A stretch of 34,956 bases of DNA from contig CAIVVT010000133.1 of NCBI GenBank assembly GCA_903909435.1, forward strand, positions 1 to 34,956. Direction: 5' to 3'. The notes below the pieces were generated by a model, which had not been told where the DNA came from, searched no databases, and saw only the letters and a program-made list of their open reading frames with translations. The stretch's first letter is position 1. Every line of letters begins with the position of its first letter. Positions 23,120 through 32,384 of this stretch are shown one piece after another. The stretch is from an uncultured Acidobacteriia bacterium. GTDB lineage: Bacteria > Acidobacteriota > Terriglobia > Bryobacterales > Bryobacteraceae. A program made the translations under genes and the position numbers.

Positions 23120-24766
23120 ATGCACGTCTGGATTCAGAACTATAACCCGCTGGGAATCACCTGGCTATCCACGTTGATGGCCGCTTTGCCGGTCACTTTG
23201 CTGTTCTATTTGTTGGCCGTGAGGAAGATGGCCGCGCACCGCGCCGCGGTCTGGGCGTTCGTCTGCGGCACCGTCTTGGCGTTGGCCGGTTTTCACATGC
23301 CCGCTACGATGGTCGCCGCCTCCATCGGCTATGGATTCGTATACGCGTGCATCCGGATTTCCTGGACACTCGTGGCGGCCGTCTTTGTCTACGACCTGAC
23401 CGTGGAAAGCGGTCACTTCGAGACCATCAAGGCCTCCATTGGAGGCGTAACCGACGACCGGCGTCTGCAAGCACTGCTGATCGCCCTGGCGTTTGGAGCG
23501 GTGCTCGAGGGGTCCGGCGGCGGCGGAGCTCCGCTGGCGATCTGCGGAGCGATGATGATCGGGCTCGGCTTCCGGCCGTTTGAAACCGCGGTGATGTGCC
23601 TGCTTGCCAACACGGCCCCGGTCGCGTTCGGCGGAATGGGCAATCCCATCCGGACGTTGCAGGCTGTGACGGGACTTCCGGAAGCGGATTTGAGCGCGAT
23701 GGTCGGCCGCATCGTGCCCATCGCCGCCGCCATCCTCCCGTTGTGGCTGGTCCGGACGATGACCGGCTGGCGGAACACGCTGCGGATCTGGCCGGGTATC
23801 GTGGCCACCGGGCTCGCCTTCGGCGGCATTCAGTTCTTTTGGGCCAACTACGTTGACGGCACGCTGGTGGACATCGTGGGCGGCATGTTTACCCTGCTGC
23901 TGTGCGCCGTCTTCTTCCGCTTCTGGAAGCCGACCCCGATCTGGCGCTACCCGGAAGATCCGGTAGTGGACCACAGCACGCAACATCACTTCACCACCAG
24001 GCAGATCGTGCATGCCTGGTCGCCCTTCCTGCTGTTGGCCGTGTTCGTCGTAATGTGGGGCCTTCCGGCGGTGAAGAACGTGCTAACTAGTACGGATTCT
24101 AAAGTGGCGGTGCCGGGCCTCCACAATTTGGTGATGCGGACGCCTCCCGTGGTCGCCGCAAACTACTTCGAAAAGGCCGAAATGGACCTGGCCTGGCTCT
24201 CGGCTATCGGCACGGGCACCTTCTTTGCCGGATTGCTGGCCGGACCGATTCTCGGACTCTCCCTCAGCCGGACCTTGCGCGTCTTCGGCCACACCTGCTG
24301 GCGCCTGCGCCTGAGCCTGTTGGCCATCTCCGCCATGATCTGCCTCGGTTTCGAGACCCGCTACTGCGGCATGGACGCCATCATGGGGCTCGCCCTGACA
24401 AATACGGGCTGGTTTTACCCGCTCTTCGGCACGCTCATCGGCTGGCTGGGTACGGCGCTCACCGGCACGGACGCCGGGTCTAACGCGCTGTTCGGCAGTT
24501 TGCAGGTGATTACGGCCAACAAGCTTCATTTGAGTCCCGTGCTGATGGCCTCGGCCAATACCGCCGGGGGGGTCGTCGGCAAGATGATTGGCGCCCAGTC
24601 CGTAGTCGTGGCCTGTGTGGCCACGGGGCTGGAGGGCAAGGAAGGCGATGTCTTCCGCGCCGTCTTGAAACACAGCGTTGCGCTGGCGCTGATCATTGGT
24701 TCGATCGTTATGTTCTATGCCTATGTGGCTCCCGGCTGGATTCCGAATGGGCATAAGTTCTGGTAA
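23120..24766 (+). CDS. L-lactate/glycolate permease-family transporter
   Basis: A 548-aa inner-membrane transporter of the LctP (LldP/GlcA) family, which imports lactate, glycolate or related 2-hydroxy acids with protons. The family opening YNPLGITWLSTLMAALPV, the GSGGGGAPLAI motif (131-141), the NTAPVAFGGMGNPI motif and the LTGTDAGSNALFGSLQVITA motif near the C-terminus are all present. About 13-14 hydrophobic segments are visible. ATG 23120 fits the family start although its ribosome site is weak. It leads a plus-strand cluster with an exported RraA-like protein (60 bp downstream) and an exported enolase-superfamily protein, so its substrate may be a product of those enzymes. Confidence 0.93.
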   Translation: MHVWIQNYNPLGITWLSTLMAALPVTLLFYLLAVRKMAAHRAAVWAFVCGTVLALAGFHMPATMVAASIGYGFVYACIRISWTLVAAVFVYDLTVESGHFETIKASIGGVTDDRRLQALLIALAFGAVLEGSGGGGAPLAICGAMMIGLGFRPFETAVMCLLANTAPVAFGGMGNPIRTLQAVTGLPEADLSAMVGRIVPIAAAILPLWLVRTMTGWRNTLRIWPGIVATGLAFGGIQFFWANYVDGTLVDIVGGMFTLLLCAVFFRFWKPTPIWRYPEDPVVDHSTQHHFTTRQIVHAWSPFLLLAVFVVMWGLPAVKNVLTSTDSKVAVPGLHNLVMRTPPVVAANYFEKAEMDLAWLSAIGTGTFFAGLLAGPILGLSLSRTLRVFGHTCWRLRLSLLAISAMICLGFETRYCGMDAIMGLALTNTGWFYPLFGTLIGWLGTALTGTDAGSNALFGSLQVITANKLHLSPVLMASANTAGGVVGKMIGAQSVVVACVATGLEGKEGDVFRAVLKHSVALALIIGSIVMFYAYVAPGWIPNGHKFW

Positions 24767-24826
24767 CGGGCCGCTTTCGGCGCTCCGTTCACGGCTGTTT
24801 GTGATGACTAAGGAGTATAGGATTCG

Positions 24827-25747
24827 ATGAGACGCAGAATTACGCTAGTAGGCTTGTTTGCCGCACTGTTCGCGCTGCCTGCAATGGCCCAGTTGGGCAT
24901 GTTCACGAAGGATCAACTGATCGCCATTACCAGCGAGTGGAAAGGCGAGCGCTTCCCCGACGGGCGCCCCAAGGTGCCGGACGCGGTTCTCGACAAACTG
25001 GCCAACGTCGATGCTGAAGAGGCTTGGGGCACGCTGCGCTCGGCCGGTTACAACTTGCAGTTCGAAGGCAACTTCAAGACGGTCAACGTCAAGCTCGGCG
25101 GACCTCGTCTCGTGGGCCGCGCCGTTACATGCTCTTTCGTGCCCCTACGGCCCGACTTCAACGCGTTCATCAATGAGAACGGCAAGAAAGAGGGCCGGGT
25201 TAGCCGGGGACAGAACTCCTGGGTCATCGACACCCTGGTCAAGCGCGACGTGATGGTAGTGGACCTGTTCGGCAAAGTCGAGGACGGCACCATCATCGGC
25301 GATAATCTCGGCACCTCCATCATGGTCAAGACCGGGACCGGCCTGGTAGTGGACGGCTCGATTCGCGACGTCACGGGCAACGCTGAAATTGACGGCTTCC
25401 AGGTATTTGCCCGCGGCTTCCACCCCTCCGCATTGCGCGAGGTCACGCTGGCAGGCATTAACACACCGATCCGCATCGGCCATGTCACCGTACTTCCCGG
25501 GGATGTGGTCCTGAGCGATCCAGAGGGAATAACCTTCATACCGCCCTTCCTCGCCGAGCGCGTCGCCAACGAGGCCGAGCGGACTCATCTGGTCGATGAT
25601 TGGGGCCACAAAATGCTCCGTGAGCGCCAATACACCCCGGGCGAGATTGACACGCAATGGACTCCCAAAATGATCGAGGAGTTCAACAAGTACTGCGAGT
25701 CCAAGGGCTCCCCGATCCGTTACGAGCAGAAGGGCAAGCGGCCTTAG
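24827..25747 (+). CDS. Exported RraA-like aldolase-family protein
   Basis: A 306-aa protein with a clear Sec signal peptide (RRRITLVGLFAALFALPAMA, cut before Q22) followed by an RraA-fold domain. The cytoplasmic relatives are RraA (RNase E inhibitor) and 4-hydroxy-4-methyl-2-oxoglutarate/oxaloacetate-type aldolases. GDNLGTSIMV (158-167) and GLVVDGSIRD (172-181) match the active-site loop, with the Arg180-Asp181 pair that aldolases of this fold use. Catalysis of C-C cleavage or decarboxylation of an oxo-acid is therefore plausible. Export makes an RNase E role unlikely. AAGGAG precedes ATG 24827 at about 11 bases. The C-terminal tail (about 250-306) is longer than in the minimal 160-aa RraA. 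Confidence 0.85.
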   Translation: MRRRITLVGLFAALFALPAMAQLGMFTKDQLIAITSEWKGERFPDGRPKVPDAVLDKLANVDAEEAWGTLRSAGYNLQFEGNFKTVNVKLGGPRLVGRAVTCSFVPLRPDFNAFINENGKKEGRVSRGQNSWVIDTLVKRDVMVVDLFGKVEDGTIIGDNLGTSIMVKTGTGLVVDGSIRDVTGNAEIDGFQVFARGFHPSALREVTLAGINTPIRIGHVTVLPGDVVLSDPEGITFIPPFLAERVANEAERTHLVDDWGHKMLRERQYTPGEIDTQWTPKMIEEFNKYCESKGSPIRYEQKGKRP

Positions 25748-25766
25748 CGGCCAGCAAGGAAATCTA

Positions 25767-27143
25767 ATGAACTGGTTCAAGAACAAAGTGAATGCCAGCC
25801 GCCGGGGGTTTCTGGGCGGCGCTCTCGGTAGCGTTGCCGGCGCCGCCGCGCTGGGTACGATGTGGGCCGATGAAACCGTCGAAGCCTATCAGGGCAACGT
25901 CAGGACCGCCTCCAAACCGAGCGACCTGAAGATCACCGATTTGCGTTACGCGCACGTCGTGGGCGCTCCCATGAGTTGCCCGATCATTCGCATCGACACC
26001 AACCAGGGCATTTACGGCTACGGCGAAGTGCGGGACGGCGCAAGCGTCACTTACGCGCTGATGCTCAAGAGCAGACTGCTGGGCGAGAACCCGTGCAATG
26101 TGGACAAGATCTTCCGCAAGATCAAGCAGTTCGGCTTCACGTCGCGCCAGGCTGGCGGCGTTTGCGGCATCGAGATGGCGTTGTGGGATCTGGCCGGCAA
26201 GGCCTATAACGTCCCCGCTTATCAACTACTCGGAGGCAAGTTCCGGGACAAGATCCGCATATACGTGGATACGACGGAATCGCACGACCCGAAAGTGTAC
26301 GGTGCGCGGCTGAAGAACCGCATGGAACAAGGTTTCACCTGGCTGAAGATGGACTTGGGCTACGACCTGGTGGAAGATACTCCGGGGACTGTCTCCCACC
26401 CCTTAGATGTCACTTCCAAGACGACCGCGCGAACTCAGCATTTCTTCACCGGCATCGAACTCACCGACAAAGGCATCGGCATGATGTCGGACTATGTAGC
26501 GGCCATCCGCGAGATGGTCGGCATGGATGTTCCACTCTCGGCCGACCACTTCGGACACATCGGTGTAAACTCCTGTATCCGTCTCGGCAAGGCCATGGAA
26601 AAGCACAACCTTGCCTGGTTGGAGGATATGATCCCCTGGCAGTTTTCAGACCAGCTGAAGGAAATCAAAGACGCCGTCAATATCCCGATTGCCACGGGCG
26701 AAGACATCTTCCTGAAAGAGCCGTTTATCGAGCTTTGCAGGAAGAACGCGATCGATATCATCCATCCCGACCTGGCCTCCTCGGGAGGACTCCTGGAAAC
26801 GAAGAAGATCGGCGACGCCGCCATGGAACTGGGTCATGCCATGGCCATGCACTTCGCCGGTACACCCGTCAGTTTCATGGCCAATGTTCACTGTGCCGCG
26901 GCGACGGAGAACTTCCTGGCACTGGAGTACCACTCCGACGAGATTCCGTGGTGGCAGGACCTGGTCACCGGACCCGCCAAACCGCTGATCGACAAAGGCT
27001 TCGCGGCCATCCCGGAAGCCCCGGGTCTGGGCATCGAGTTGAATGCCGACGTGGTGAAGCAGCACCTTGCACCCGGTACGAGCTACTTCGGTCCTACCGA
27101 GGAGTGGAACAAGGAACGGAGCCACGACCGCCTGTTCAGCTAG
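25767..27143 (+). CDS. Tat-exported enolase-superfamily (mandelate racemase-like) protein
   Basis: A 458-aa protein with a twin-arginine signal (ASRRGFLGGALGSVAGAAAL, residues 10-29) and a full mandelate racemase/muconate lactonizing-type fold. The capping domain starts near LKITDLRYAHV. In the barrel, the base motif is LKMDLG (Lys194, Asp196). Candidate metal ligands are Asp260 (LSADHFG), Glu286 (LEDMIPW) and Glu312 (TGEDIF). A late His362 (MHFAGTP) fits sugar-acid dehydratases. It probably dehydrates or racemises a sugar or hydroxy acid. It starts 19 bp after the RraA-like gene with AAGGAA upstream, so the two form an operon and both products are predicted to leave the cytoplasm. An insertion around 202-232 distinguishes it from minimal family members. 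Confidence 0.88.
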   Translation: MNWFKNKVNASRRGFLGGALGSVAGAAALGTMWADETVEAYQGNVRTASKPSDLKITDLRYAHVVGAPMSCPIIRIDTNQGIYGYGEVRDGASVTYALMLKSRLLGENPCNVDKIFRKIKQFGFTSRQAGGVCGIEMALWDLAGKAYNVPAYQLLGGKFRDKIRIYVDTTESHDPKVYGARLKNRMEQGFTWLKMDLGYDLVEDTPGTVSHPLDVTSKTTARTQHFFTGIELTDKGIGMMSDYVAAIREMVGMDVPLSADHFGHIGVNSCIRLGKAMEKHNLAWLEDMIPWQFSDQLKEIKDAVNIPIATGEDIFLKEPFIELCRKNAIDIIHPDLASSGGLLETKKIGDAAMELGHAMAMHFAGTPVSFMANVHCAAATENFLALEYHSDEIPWWQDLVTGPAKPLIDKGFAAIPEAPGLGIELNADVVKQHLAPGTSYFGPTEEWNKERSHDRLFS

Positions 27144-27170
27144 CCGTTCGAGTTTGTGGATTGCTTCCGT

Positions 27171-27198
27171 GCGCCGCCGGCCTAACCTCCGGCGGCGC
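27171..27198. terminator. Hairpin after the enolase-family gene
   Basis: A perfect 10-bp GC stem, GCGCCGCCGG / CCGGCGGCGC, has an 8-base loop and starts 27 bp after the stop codon. No T-tract follows, so it is a factor-assisted or structural terminator candidate and not a textbook intrinsic one. Confidence 0.55.
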
Positions 27199-27233
27199 AC
27201 CGGATCTCGCCAGCAACCGTATTTCCTCTTCTA

Positions 27234-27261
27234 TTGTCTGAAATTCGCGGTAAGCTATAGC
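27234..27261 (+). promoter_or_regulatory. Promoter abutting the barrel gene
   Basis: TTGTCT (27234-27239, 4 of 6), a 16-bp spacer and TATAGC (27256-27261, 4 of 6) precede ATG 27267. The -10 ends 5 nt before the ATG and there is no Shine-Dalgarno, which predicts a leaderless transcript. Confidence 0.4.
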
Positions 27262-27266
27262 TTCCT

Positions 27267-28661
27267 ATGACTATCAGGCGTCTTACTTTAATCCTGTTCT
27301 TAGCGAGTATCTCCGCTTGGGCGCAATCGGGCGCGATTGGCAGTATGCGGGATCCGCGCTCAGCGGATTCGCAGGCCGTCGGAACCCACTCAATTGAGCC
27401 GTGGCTGGCGGTCAACGGCACCTATGACACTGTTTTGGACAAACCCGAAACCTACGGTGCGTCCGTGCATCGTTCGGTCGTCTTGAACGGCGGTTTGTCG
27501 GCTGCAAGGGACTTCCACCGGACATATTTCGTGTTCGGCTACGCCGGATCCGGGACCGACTACCTGGGTTCCTCGGCGGGAATTCGAGAGGGCTGGACGT
27601 CCTCGAATGTGGTGACGCTGGCGATCAGTTCACAGGTCACGCAGCGCGTTACACTCGACTTTTCCGAGGCCGGCGGCGCCGCTAATGGCGGATTCGGAGC
27701 GGCGGCGGCGGGCCTGCAGTCGGGTGGGCTGGGCCTGCTCGGCTCAATGGGCGTTTCAAGCAGCTTTTTATTCGGCGGAGGCTCAAGCTTAGGCGGCGCT
27801 TCAACCGGCCTGAACCCCCTGCAAAACGGACTAGTGGATGCTGACTACTACCAGCAGATGTCCTACTTCTCCAGTACGTCCGGGAGCGCGGGATTCCTGC
27901 TCTCGCAGCGCACCATGCTGAACATTGGAGGTTCGGGTTCGTTCGTCAGGCGCGCCGGACGCAACTTCAGCGACGCTAACATCGCGGCGGCGAATGCCAC
28001 GCTCAGCACCCAGTTGTCACGCAGATTCTCCGTGTTTGTTGGCTATTCATTCGACAACGTGAACTTTGTACAGAGCATCGGCAGCACTTATATGCAGGGC
28101 GGATTCGCCGGGTTCCGGACCAAGCTCTCGGCACACGATGAGGTGAGCCTCTCGGTCAGCGACACGTACATGGACAACAAGTTCGCGTCAACCCAGACCT
28201 TGCCTCCGGACATCGCGGCATTGCTCGGCGTCTCCACCATCACCACGGTTCGCAGCACGAGCAGAGCGTATCTTGGCGGCCGGTTCACGTTCAACCACAC
28301 GTTCGAGCACGGCGGCTTCGATCTGAATTGCAACTCCATGATCGCCCCGGGCAACGACCTCATCTTGCTTGCCAGAAGCGAAGCTTGCACCGCGAGTTTG
28401 AATCGCACGCTCACCTCCCGCCTCTCCGTGGTGGGACTCGGCGGAATCAGACGTTTGAACGGCATGACACAATCCGGAAGCCGATACGACGTCGTCACCG
28501 GAGGAATGCTGTTCTCCTACCGGATATTCAGAGGGATTTCGCTGACTGCCGGGGCAACCTATCGCGACACGCAAGTCAAGCCTTCGTCGCAAAAGCTGAC
28601 TGGTGTGTCGGCCAACGCCGGCCTGTTCTGGTCTCCCCACGAAGGTGTCAACCTCTTCTAG
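27267..28661 (+). CDS. Predicted outer-membrane beta-barrel protein
   Basis: A 464-aa protein with a Sec signal peptide (TIRRLTLILFLASISAWA, cut before Q20). The mature sequence alternates short aromatic/polar strands with turns (for example RTYFVFGYAGSG, RRFSVFVGYSFDNVNF and RISLTAG-like repeats) and ends in Phe, the usual C-terminal signal for barrel insertion. A glycine/serine-rich, low-complexity stretch lies at about 130-190, just inside the first third. No enzymatic motif is seen. It resembles the many uncharacterised barrels of acidobacteria and other diderms. It stands after a hairpin with its own promoter, so it may not be part of the preceding cluster. Confidence 0.7.
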   Translation: MTIRRLTLILFLASISAWAQSGAIGSMRDPRSADSQAVGTHSIEPWLAVNGTYDTVLDKPETYGASVHRSVVLNGGLSAARDFHRTYFVFGYAGSGTDYLGSSAGIREGWTSSNVVTLAISSQVTQRVTLDFSEAGGAANGGFGAAAAGLQSGGLGLLGSMGVSSSFLFGGGSSLGGASTGLNPLQNGLVDADYYQQMSYFSSTSGSAGFLLSQRTMLNIGGSGSFVRRAGRNFSDANIAAANATLSTQLSRRFSVFVGYSFDNVNFVQSIGSTYMQGGFAGFRTKLSAHDEVSLSVSDTYMDNKFASTQTLPPDIAALLGVSTITTVRSTSRAYLGGRFTFNHTFEHGGFDLNCNSMIAPGNDLILLARSEACTASLNRTLTSRLSVVGLGGIRRLNGMTQSGSRYDVVTGGMLFSYRIFRGISLTAGATYRDTQVKPSSQKLTGVSANAGLFWSPHEGVNLF

Positions 28662-28916
28662 GTTCGTTGCAGGCCCCAGTGAAAACGCGATGCCCGGTCC
28701 GGCCTAGGGGCGCAAGCCTTCCTTGACCTGAGTGCGCGCACGCCGATTGAGGGGACGAGTGCCTAGCCGCTTCCACGGAACCGTGATTGAAGTGAGCGGT
28801 CAAGTTCGCCAGCGGCCTCAGTTTGCTAGCGGCTAGAACCCCGTTTATGGGGACTTTCCGGGTAGCCGCGAGCGCTCTCCGCGCAACCCGCGATCAATGC
28901 CAAAATGGTTAAAACG
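28662..28916. other. Spacer before the lysine operon
   Basis: 255 bp between the barrel gene and the dapE-like gene. It has a short CCCC-GTTTAT-GGGG hairpin (28839-28852) and a TTGACC at 28724-28729 without a good -10 at 17 bp. No lysine riboswitch-like architecture was recognised. The operon promoter could not be placed. Confidence 0.4.
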
Positions 28917-29933
28917 ATGAACGTCTTCACTCTGACCCGGGCGCTCGTAGACATCGAATCCATTACGGGCAACGAAGCTCGCGTCGGCGATTTTGTCCTG
29001 CAGGAACTGCTGGCGTTGACCGGCAAATTCGGAGGCAAGGCGGAGCGAATCGAAGTGGAGCCGGACCGCTGCAACGTGCTGGCCTGCTTTGGTGATCCGG
29101 CCGTCACGCTTTCGACGCACCTGGACACCGTGCCGCCGTTTTTTCCCTCCCGCGAAGACGATACCGATATTTGGGGACGGGGCGCCTGCGACGTCAAGGG
29201 GATCATCGCCGCGATGATCTGTGCCGCAGCCGCGCTGCTTGAAGATGGCGTCCGGAACTTCGCCCTACTTTTTGTGGTCGGCGAAGAGCGCGACAGTGCT
29301 GGAGCCTACTTCGCGGGTAAACACCCCTGCGGTTCGCGTTTCATCATCAACGGAGAACCCACCGGGAATCGTCTGGCCCTGGGCTCAAAAGGAGCACTGC
29401 GGTACGAGTTGAACGCCACCGGCCGCATGGCGCACTCCGCCTATCCGGAATTGGGCGAGTCGGCGATTCTGAAATTGCTTGACGCACTGGAACGTATTCG
29501 TGGGATTCAACTGCCCATCGATGAGGTGCTCGGCCCCTGCACTCTGAATATCGGCCTGCTCTCCGGTGGACGCGCCCCGAACGTCATTCCGGACGCCGCC
29601 AGCGCGGTCCTGATGTTCCGGCTGGTCGGCGATGCCGATCCGCTGCGGACCGCCGTCCGTCTGGCCGCCGGAGAGGATGCCAAAGCGAACGAAATCCTCT
29701 GCATTCCAGCTCTCCGGCTGGGCTCTCTGCCCGGCTTCGAAACTACGGTTGTGGCCTACACCACCGACATCCCGGCCTTTGGGGGCAACTGGGGGCAGCC
29801 CTTCCTGATTGGGCCCGGAACGATCCACGTGGCCCACACGAGCGAGGAGCGCGTTCCCAAGAAACAGCTGCTTGAAGCCGTTGAAATCTACGCGCGACTG
29901 GTCCGTCAGCTACTGGCGAGTGGCGCAAACTAG
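28917..29933 (+). CDS. dapE: M20 peptidase, probable succinyl-diaminopimelate desuccinylase
   Basis: A 338-aa dinuclear-zinc hydrolase of the M20/ArgE-DapE family. Metal and catalytic residues are visible: His68 and Asp70 (STHLDTVPP), Asp92 (GRGACDVKG), the Glu123-Glu124 pair (VVGEERDSAG), a GEPTGN block, the dimer-domain HSAYP, and the late His in HVAHTSEERV. Family members deacylate acetylornithine, succinyl-DAP or acetyl-lysine. The operon contains dapD (succinyltransferase), so succinyl-DAP is the most likely substrate, by context. It is shorter than E. coli DapE (375 aa). ATG 28905 four codons upstream is an equal start candidate. It is separated from asd by 25 bp. Confidence 0.85.
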   Translation: MNVFTLTRALVDIESITGNEARVGDFVLQELLALTGKFGGKAERIEVEPDRCNVLACFGDPAVTLSTHLDTVPPFFPSREDDTDIWGRGACDVKGIIAAMICAAAALLEDGVRNFALLFVVGEERDSAGAYFAGKHPCGSRFIINGEPTGNRLALGSKGALRYELNATGRMAHSAYPELGESAILKLLDALERIRGIQLPIDEVLGPCTLNIGLLSGGRAPNVIPDAASAVLMFRLVGDADPLRTAVRLAAGEDAKANEILCIPALRLGSLPGFETTVVAYTTDIPAFGGNWGQPFLIGPGTIHVAHTSEERVPKKQLLEAVEIYARLVRQLLASGAN

Positions 29934-29958
29934 CCAGTTGAAGCATCCTGGTATAGAA

Positions 29959-31014
29959 ATGGATAGAAAGACGCCAGTCGGCGTGCTTGGCGCCACCGGG
30001 ATGGTGGGCCAGCACTTTGTGAATTTCCTTCAGAACCACCCGTGGTTTGAGATCACGTGGGTGGGGGCCAGCGACCGGTCAGCGGGCAAGAAGTACAGCG
30101 ATGCCACGAATTGGCGGTTGGAGGGTTCCATGCCCGCCACCGTCGCGGGGCTCACGGTGTCCGACTGCAACCCGGGCACGGGCGCGCCGGATCTCGTTTT
30201 CTCGGCCATGGACGCGAGCGTGGCCACGGAGATCGAGCGCGCCTTCGCCGAGGCGGGCCATACAGTCGTCTCCAATTCCAAGAACCACCGCATGGAAAGC
30301 GACGTGCCTCTGCTGGTCCCGGAGATCAACGCGGACCATCTGCGGCTGCTCAAGGCGCAGAAGGAACGGCGCGGCTGGAAGGGGCAGATCGTCACCAACC
30401 CGAACTGCTCGACCGTCGCCCTGACCCTTGGGCTGGCCCCGCTGAAGCCCTTCGGGATCAAAGCGGTCCTCGTCACCACCATGCAGGCCATTTCGGGCGC
30501 GGGCTACCCCGGGGTTCCGTCCATGGACATTATGGGCAATGTGATCCCCTTCATCGGGGGCGAAGAGGAAAAGATGCAGGTGGAGACGCAGAAGATCCTG
30601 GGCAGCTTTGCCGGCGATCACATCGTCGACCTGCCAGCTGCGGTCAGCGCCCACTGCAACCGGGTGGCGGTGGTGGACGGCCACACGGTCGCCGTCTCGG
30701 TGACACTGGAACAAGCGGTCACCAAAGCCGATCTGCTCGCGGCCTACCGCAATTTCGACGCTCTGCCGCAGCAGAAGGGGCTGCCTAGCGCACCCAAGCC
30801 CGCCGTGCTGTATCTGGACGAGGACAACCGGCCGCAGCCGCGGCGCGACGCGATGCGCGGCAACGGTATGACGGTCACAGTCGGACGGCTGCGCGAGTGC
30901 CCGGTACTCGGCTGGAAATTCGTGTGCATGGGTCACAACACGATCCGCGGGGCAGCCGGCGCTGCGGTCCTAAATGCGGAGATGATGCTGGAAGAGGGCC
31001 TGATCCGCCGATGA
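29959..31014 (+). CDS. asd: Aspartate-semialdehyde dehydrogenase (archaeal/fungal-type branch)
   Basis: A 351-aa NADP-dependent enzyme that reduces aspartyl phosphate to aspartate semialdehyde, the second step to lysine, threonine and methionine. GATGMVG (11-17) is the nucleotide loop and TNPNCST holds the catalytic Cys150. [20 protein letters not shown] and GGEEEKM match the 350-aa branch first known from archaea and fungi, not the E. coli type. ATG 29959 is chosen because the longer frame overlaps dapE in another phase. TATAGA lies just before it, but no Shine-Dalgarno is seen, so translation may depend on coupling. The stop overlaps the lysC start (ATGA). Confidence 0.95.
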   Translation: MDRKTPVGVLGATGMVGQHFVNFLQNHPWFEITWVGASDRSAGKKYSDATNWRLEGSMPATVAGLTVSDCNPGTGAPDLVFSAMDASVATEIERAFAEAGHTVVSNSKNHRMESDVPLLVPEINADHLRLLKAQKERRGWKGQIVTNPNCSTVALTLGLAPLKPFGIKAVLVTTMQAISGAGYPGVPSMDIMGNVIPFIGGEEEKMQVETQKILGSFAGDHIVDLPAAVSAHCNRVAVVDGHTVAVSVTLEQAVTKADLLAAYRNFDALPQQKGLPSAPKPAVLYLDEDNRPQPRRDAMRGNGMTVTVGRLRECPVLGWKFVCMGHNTIRGAAGAAVLNAEMMLEEGLIRR

Positions 31015-32384
31015 TCGTAATGAAGTTCGGCGGCACGTCCGTTGAATCGGCCGACGCCATAAGGCGAGTCGCTGAGATTGTCCAGGCCCGGCAGGACCGG
31101 CACCCGTTGGTGGTGGTTTCGGCCATGGGCAAGACCACCAACCGGCTGCTCGCCGCGGCGGATAAGGCGGCCGCCGGGAACCTCGAAGACGCGCATCGGG
31201 ACATTGAGGAACTTGAAGCTTTCCATCGCCGCGAGATCGGGGCGATCCTGCCGGCGGACAAGCACGGCAAACTGGACGACGTCCTGGAAACCCATTTCGT
31301 AGACCTGGAAGCAAGCCTGGGCGAGGTGGCCACGACCGGCGAGGTCACGCCGCAGCTTTGGGACGAGATTGGCAGTTACGGCGAGCGCCTGTCCAGCCTC
31401 CTGGTGGCCATGGCCTTCAACGCTCTGGGTGTACCCAGCGTGCACCTGGACGCTCGCCATGCCCTGGTCACGGACAGCCGCCATACCCAGGCCCTGCCGC
31501 TCTACGGCCGCACCTACGCCCGCTTTCGCGAGAAGGCCGTGCCGCTGCTGCGCGAGGCCGTGGTGGTCATGGGCGGGTTCATCGGGGCGACCGCGGACGG
31601 CGTCACGACCACGCTCGGCCGGGGCGGCTCCGACTTTTCCGCCTCCATCGCCGGCGCGGGCATCGGCGCGGAAGAGATCCAGATCTGGACCGACGTGGAC
31701 GGCATGTTGACCTGCGATCCGCGCATCCTGCCGGGCGGCCATCTGCTCAGGACCATCTCGTTCAATGAAGCGGCCGAACTGGCCTACTTCGGCGCGAAAG
31801 TGCTGCACCCCTCTACGCTGCTGCCGGCCGTGGAGAAGGACATCCCGGTGCGCATTCTCAACTCGCGGCACCCTGAAGTGGAGGGCACCCGCGTCGTGGC
31901 CGAGATGGTCCACTCCACCAATCCGGTGAAGTCGATCTCCTGCAAACGGGGGATTACGGTGGTCAACATCCGCAGTTTGCGCATGCTGATGGCGCATGGC
32001 TTCCTACGCCGCATTTTTGAGGTTTTCGACCGGTACCGGACACCCGTGGACATGGTGGCGACCACGGAGGTCAGCGTATCCCTGACAATCGATCAAACGC
32101 AGATGCTGCCCGAAATCGAAGCGGAGTTGTCGCGCATCGCCGAGGTCGTCGTTACGCCGGATCAGGCCCTCATTTGCCTGGTCGGCGAAGCGATTCGGGA
32201 GACGCCCGGCATCAGCGCCCGCATTTTCGGCGCAGTCCGCGACGTGAATGTCCGCATGATCTCACAGGGCGCGTCGCTGCTGAATTTCAGCCTGGTGGTG
32301 AACGACGCCGACCTCGTGCGGACCATCAAGGCGCTGCACGACGAGTTCTTTTCCGAGTTGGATCCGGCGGTGTTCGAAGTATGA
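31011..32384 (+). CDS. lysC: Aspartate kinase
   Basis: A 457-aa kinase that phosphorylates aspartate, the committed step of the aspartate family pathway. KFGGTSV (5-11) is the kinase hallmark, and GRGGSDFSA and WTDVDGMLTCDPR build the active site. Two ACT domains fill the C-terminal third (from about 310; VNIRSLRMLMAHGFLRRIFEVF and VRDVNVRMISQGASLLN), the site of feedback by lysine or threonine. It is a monofunctional enzyme of LysC size. The ATG overlaps the asd stop by 4 bases and its own stop overlaps dapB by 4 bases, which indicates coupled translation. Confidence 0.96.
   Translation: MIVMKFGGTSVESADAIRRVAEIVQARQDRHPLVVVSAMGKTTNRLLAAADKAAAGNLEDAHRDIEELEAFHRREIGAILPADKHGKLDDVLETHFVDLEASLGEVATTGEVTPQLWDEIGSYGERLSSLLVAMAFNALGVPSVHLDARHALVTDSRHTQALPLYGRTYARFREKAVPLLREAVVVMGGFIGATADGVTTTLGRGGSDFSASIAGAGIGAEEIQIWTDVDGMLTCDPRILPGGHLLRTISFNEAAELAYFGAKVLHPSTLLPAVEKDIPVRILNSRHPEVEGTRVVAEMVHSTNPVKSISCKRGITVVNIRSLRMLMAHGFLRRIFEVFDRYRTPVDMVATTEVSVSLTIDQTQMLPEIEAELSRIAEVVVTPDQALICLVGEAIRETPGISARIFGAVRDVNVRMISQGASLLNFSLVVNDADLVRTIKALHDEFFSELDPAVFEV

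Noticed and set aside
28662..28916. Lysine riboswitch before the DAP operon
   Set aside because: The spacer lacks the long purine-rich helices and conserved blocks of that class; only a 4-bp hairpin is obvious.
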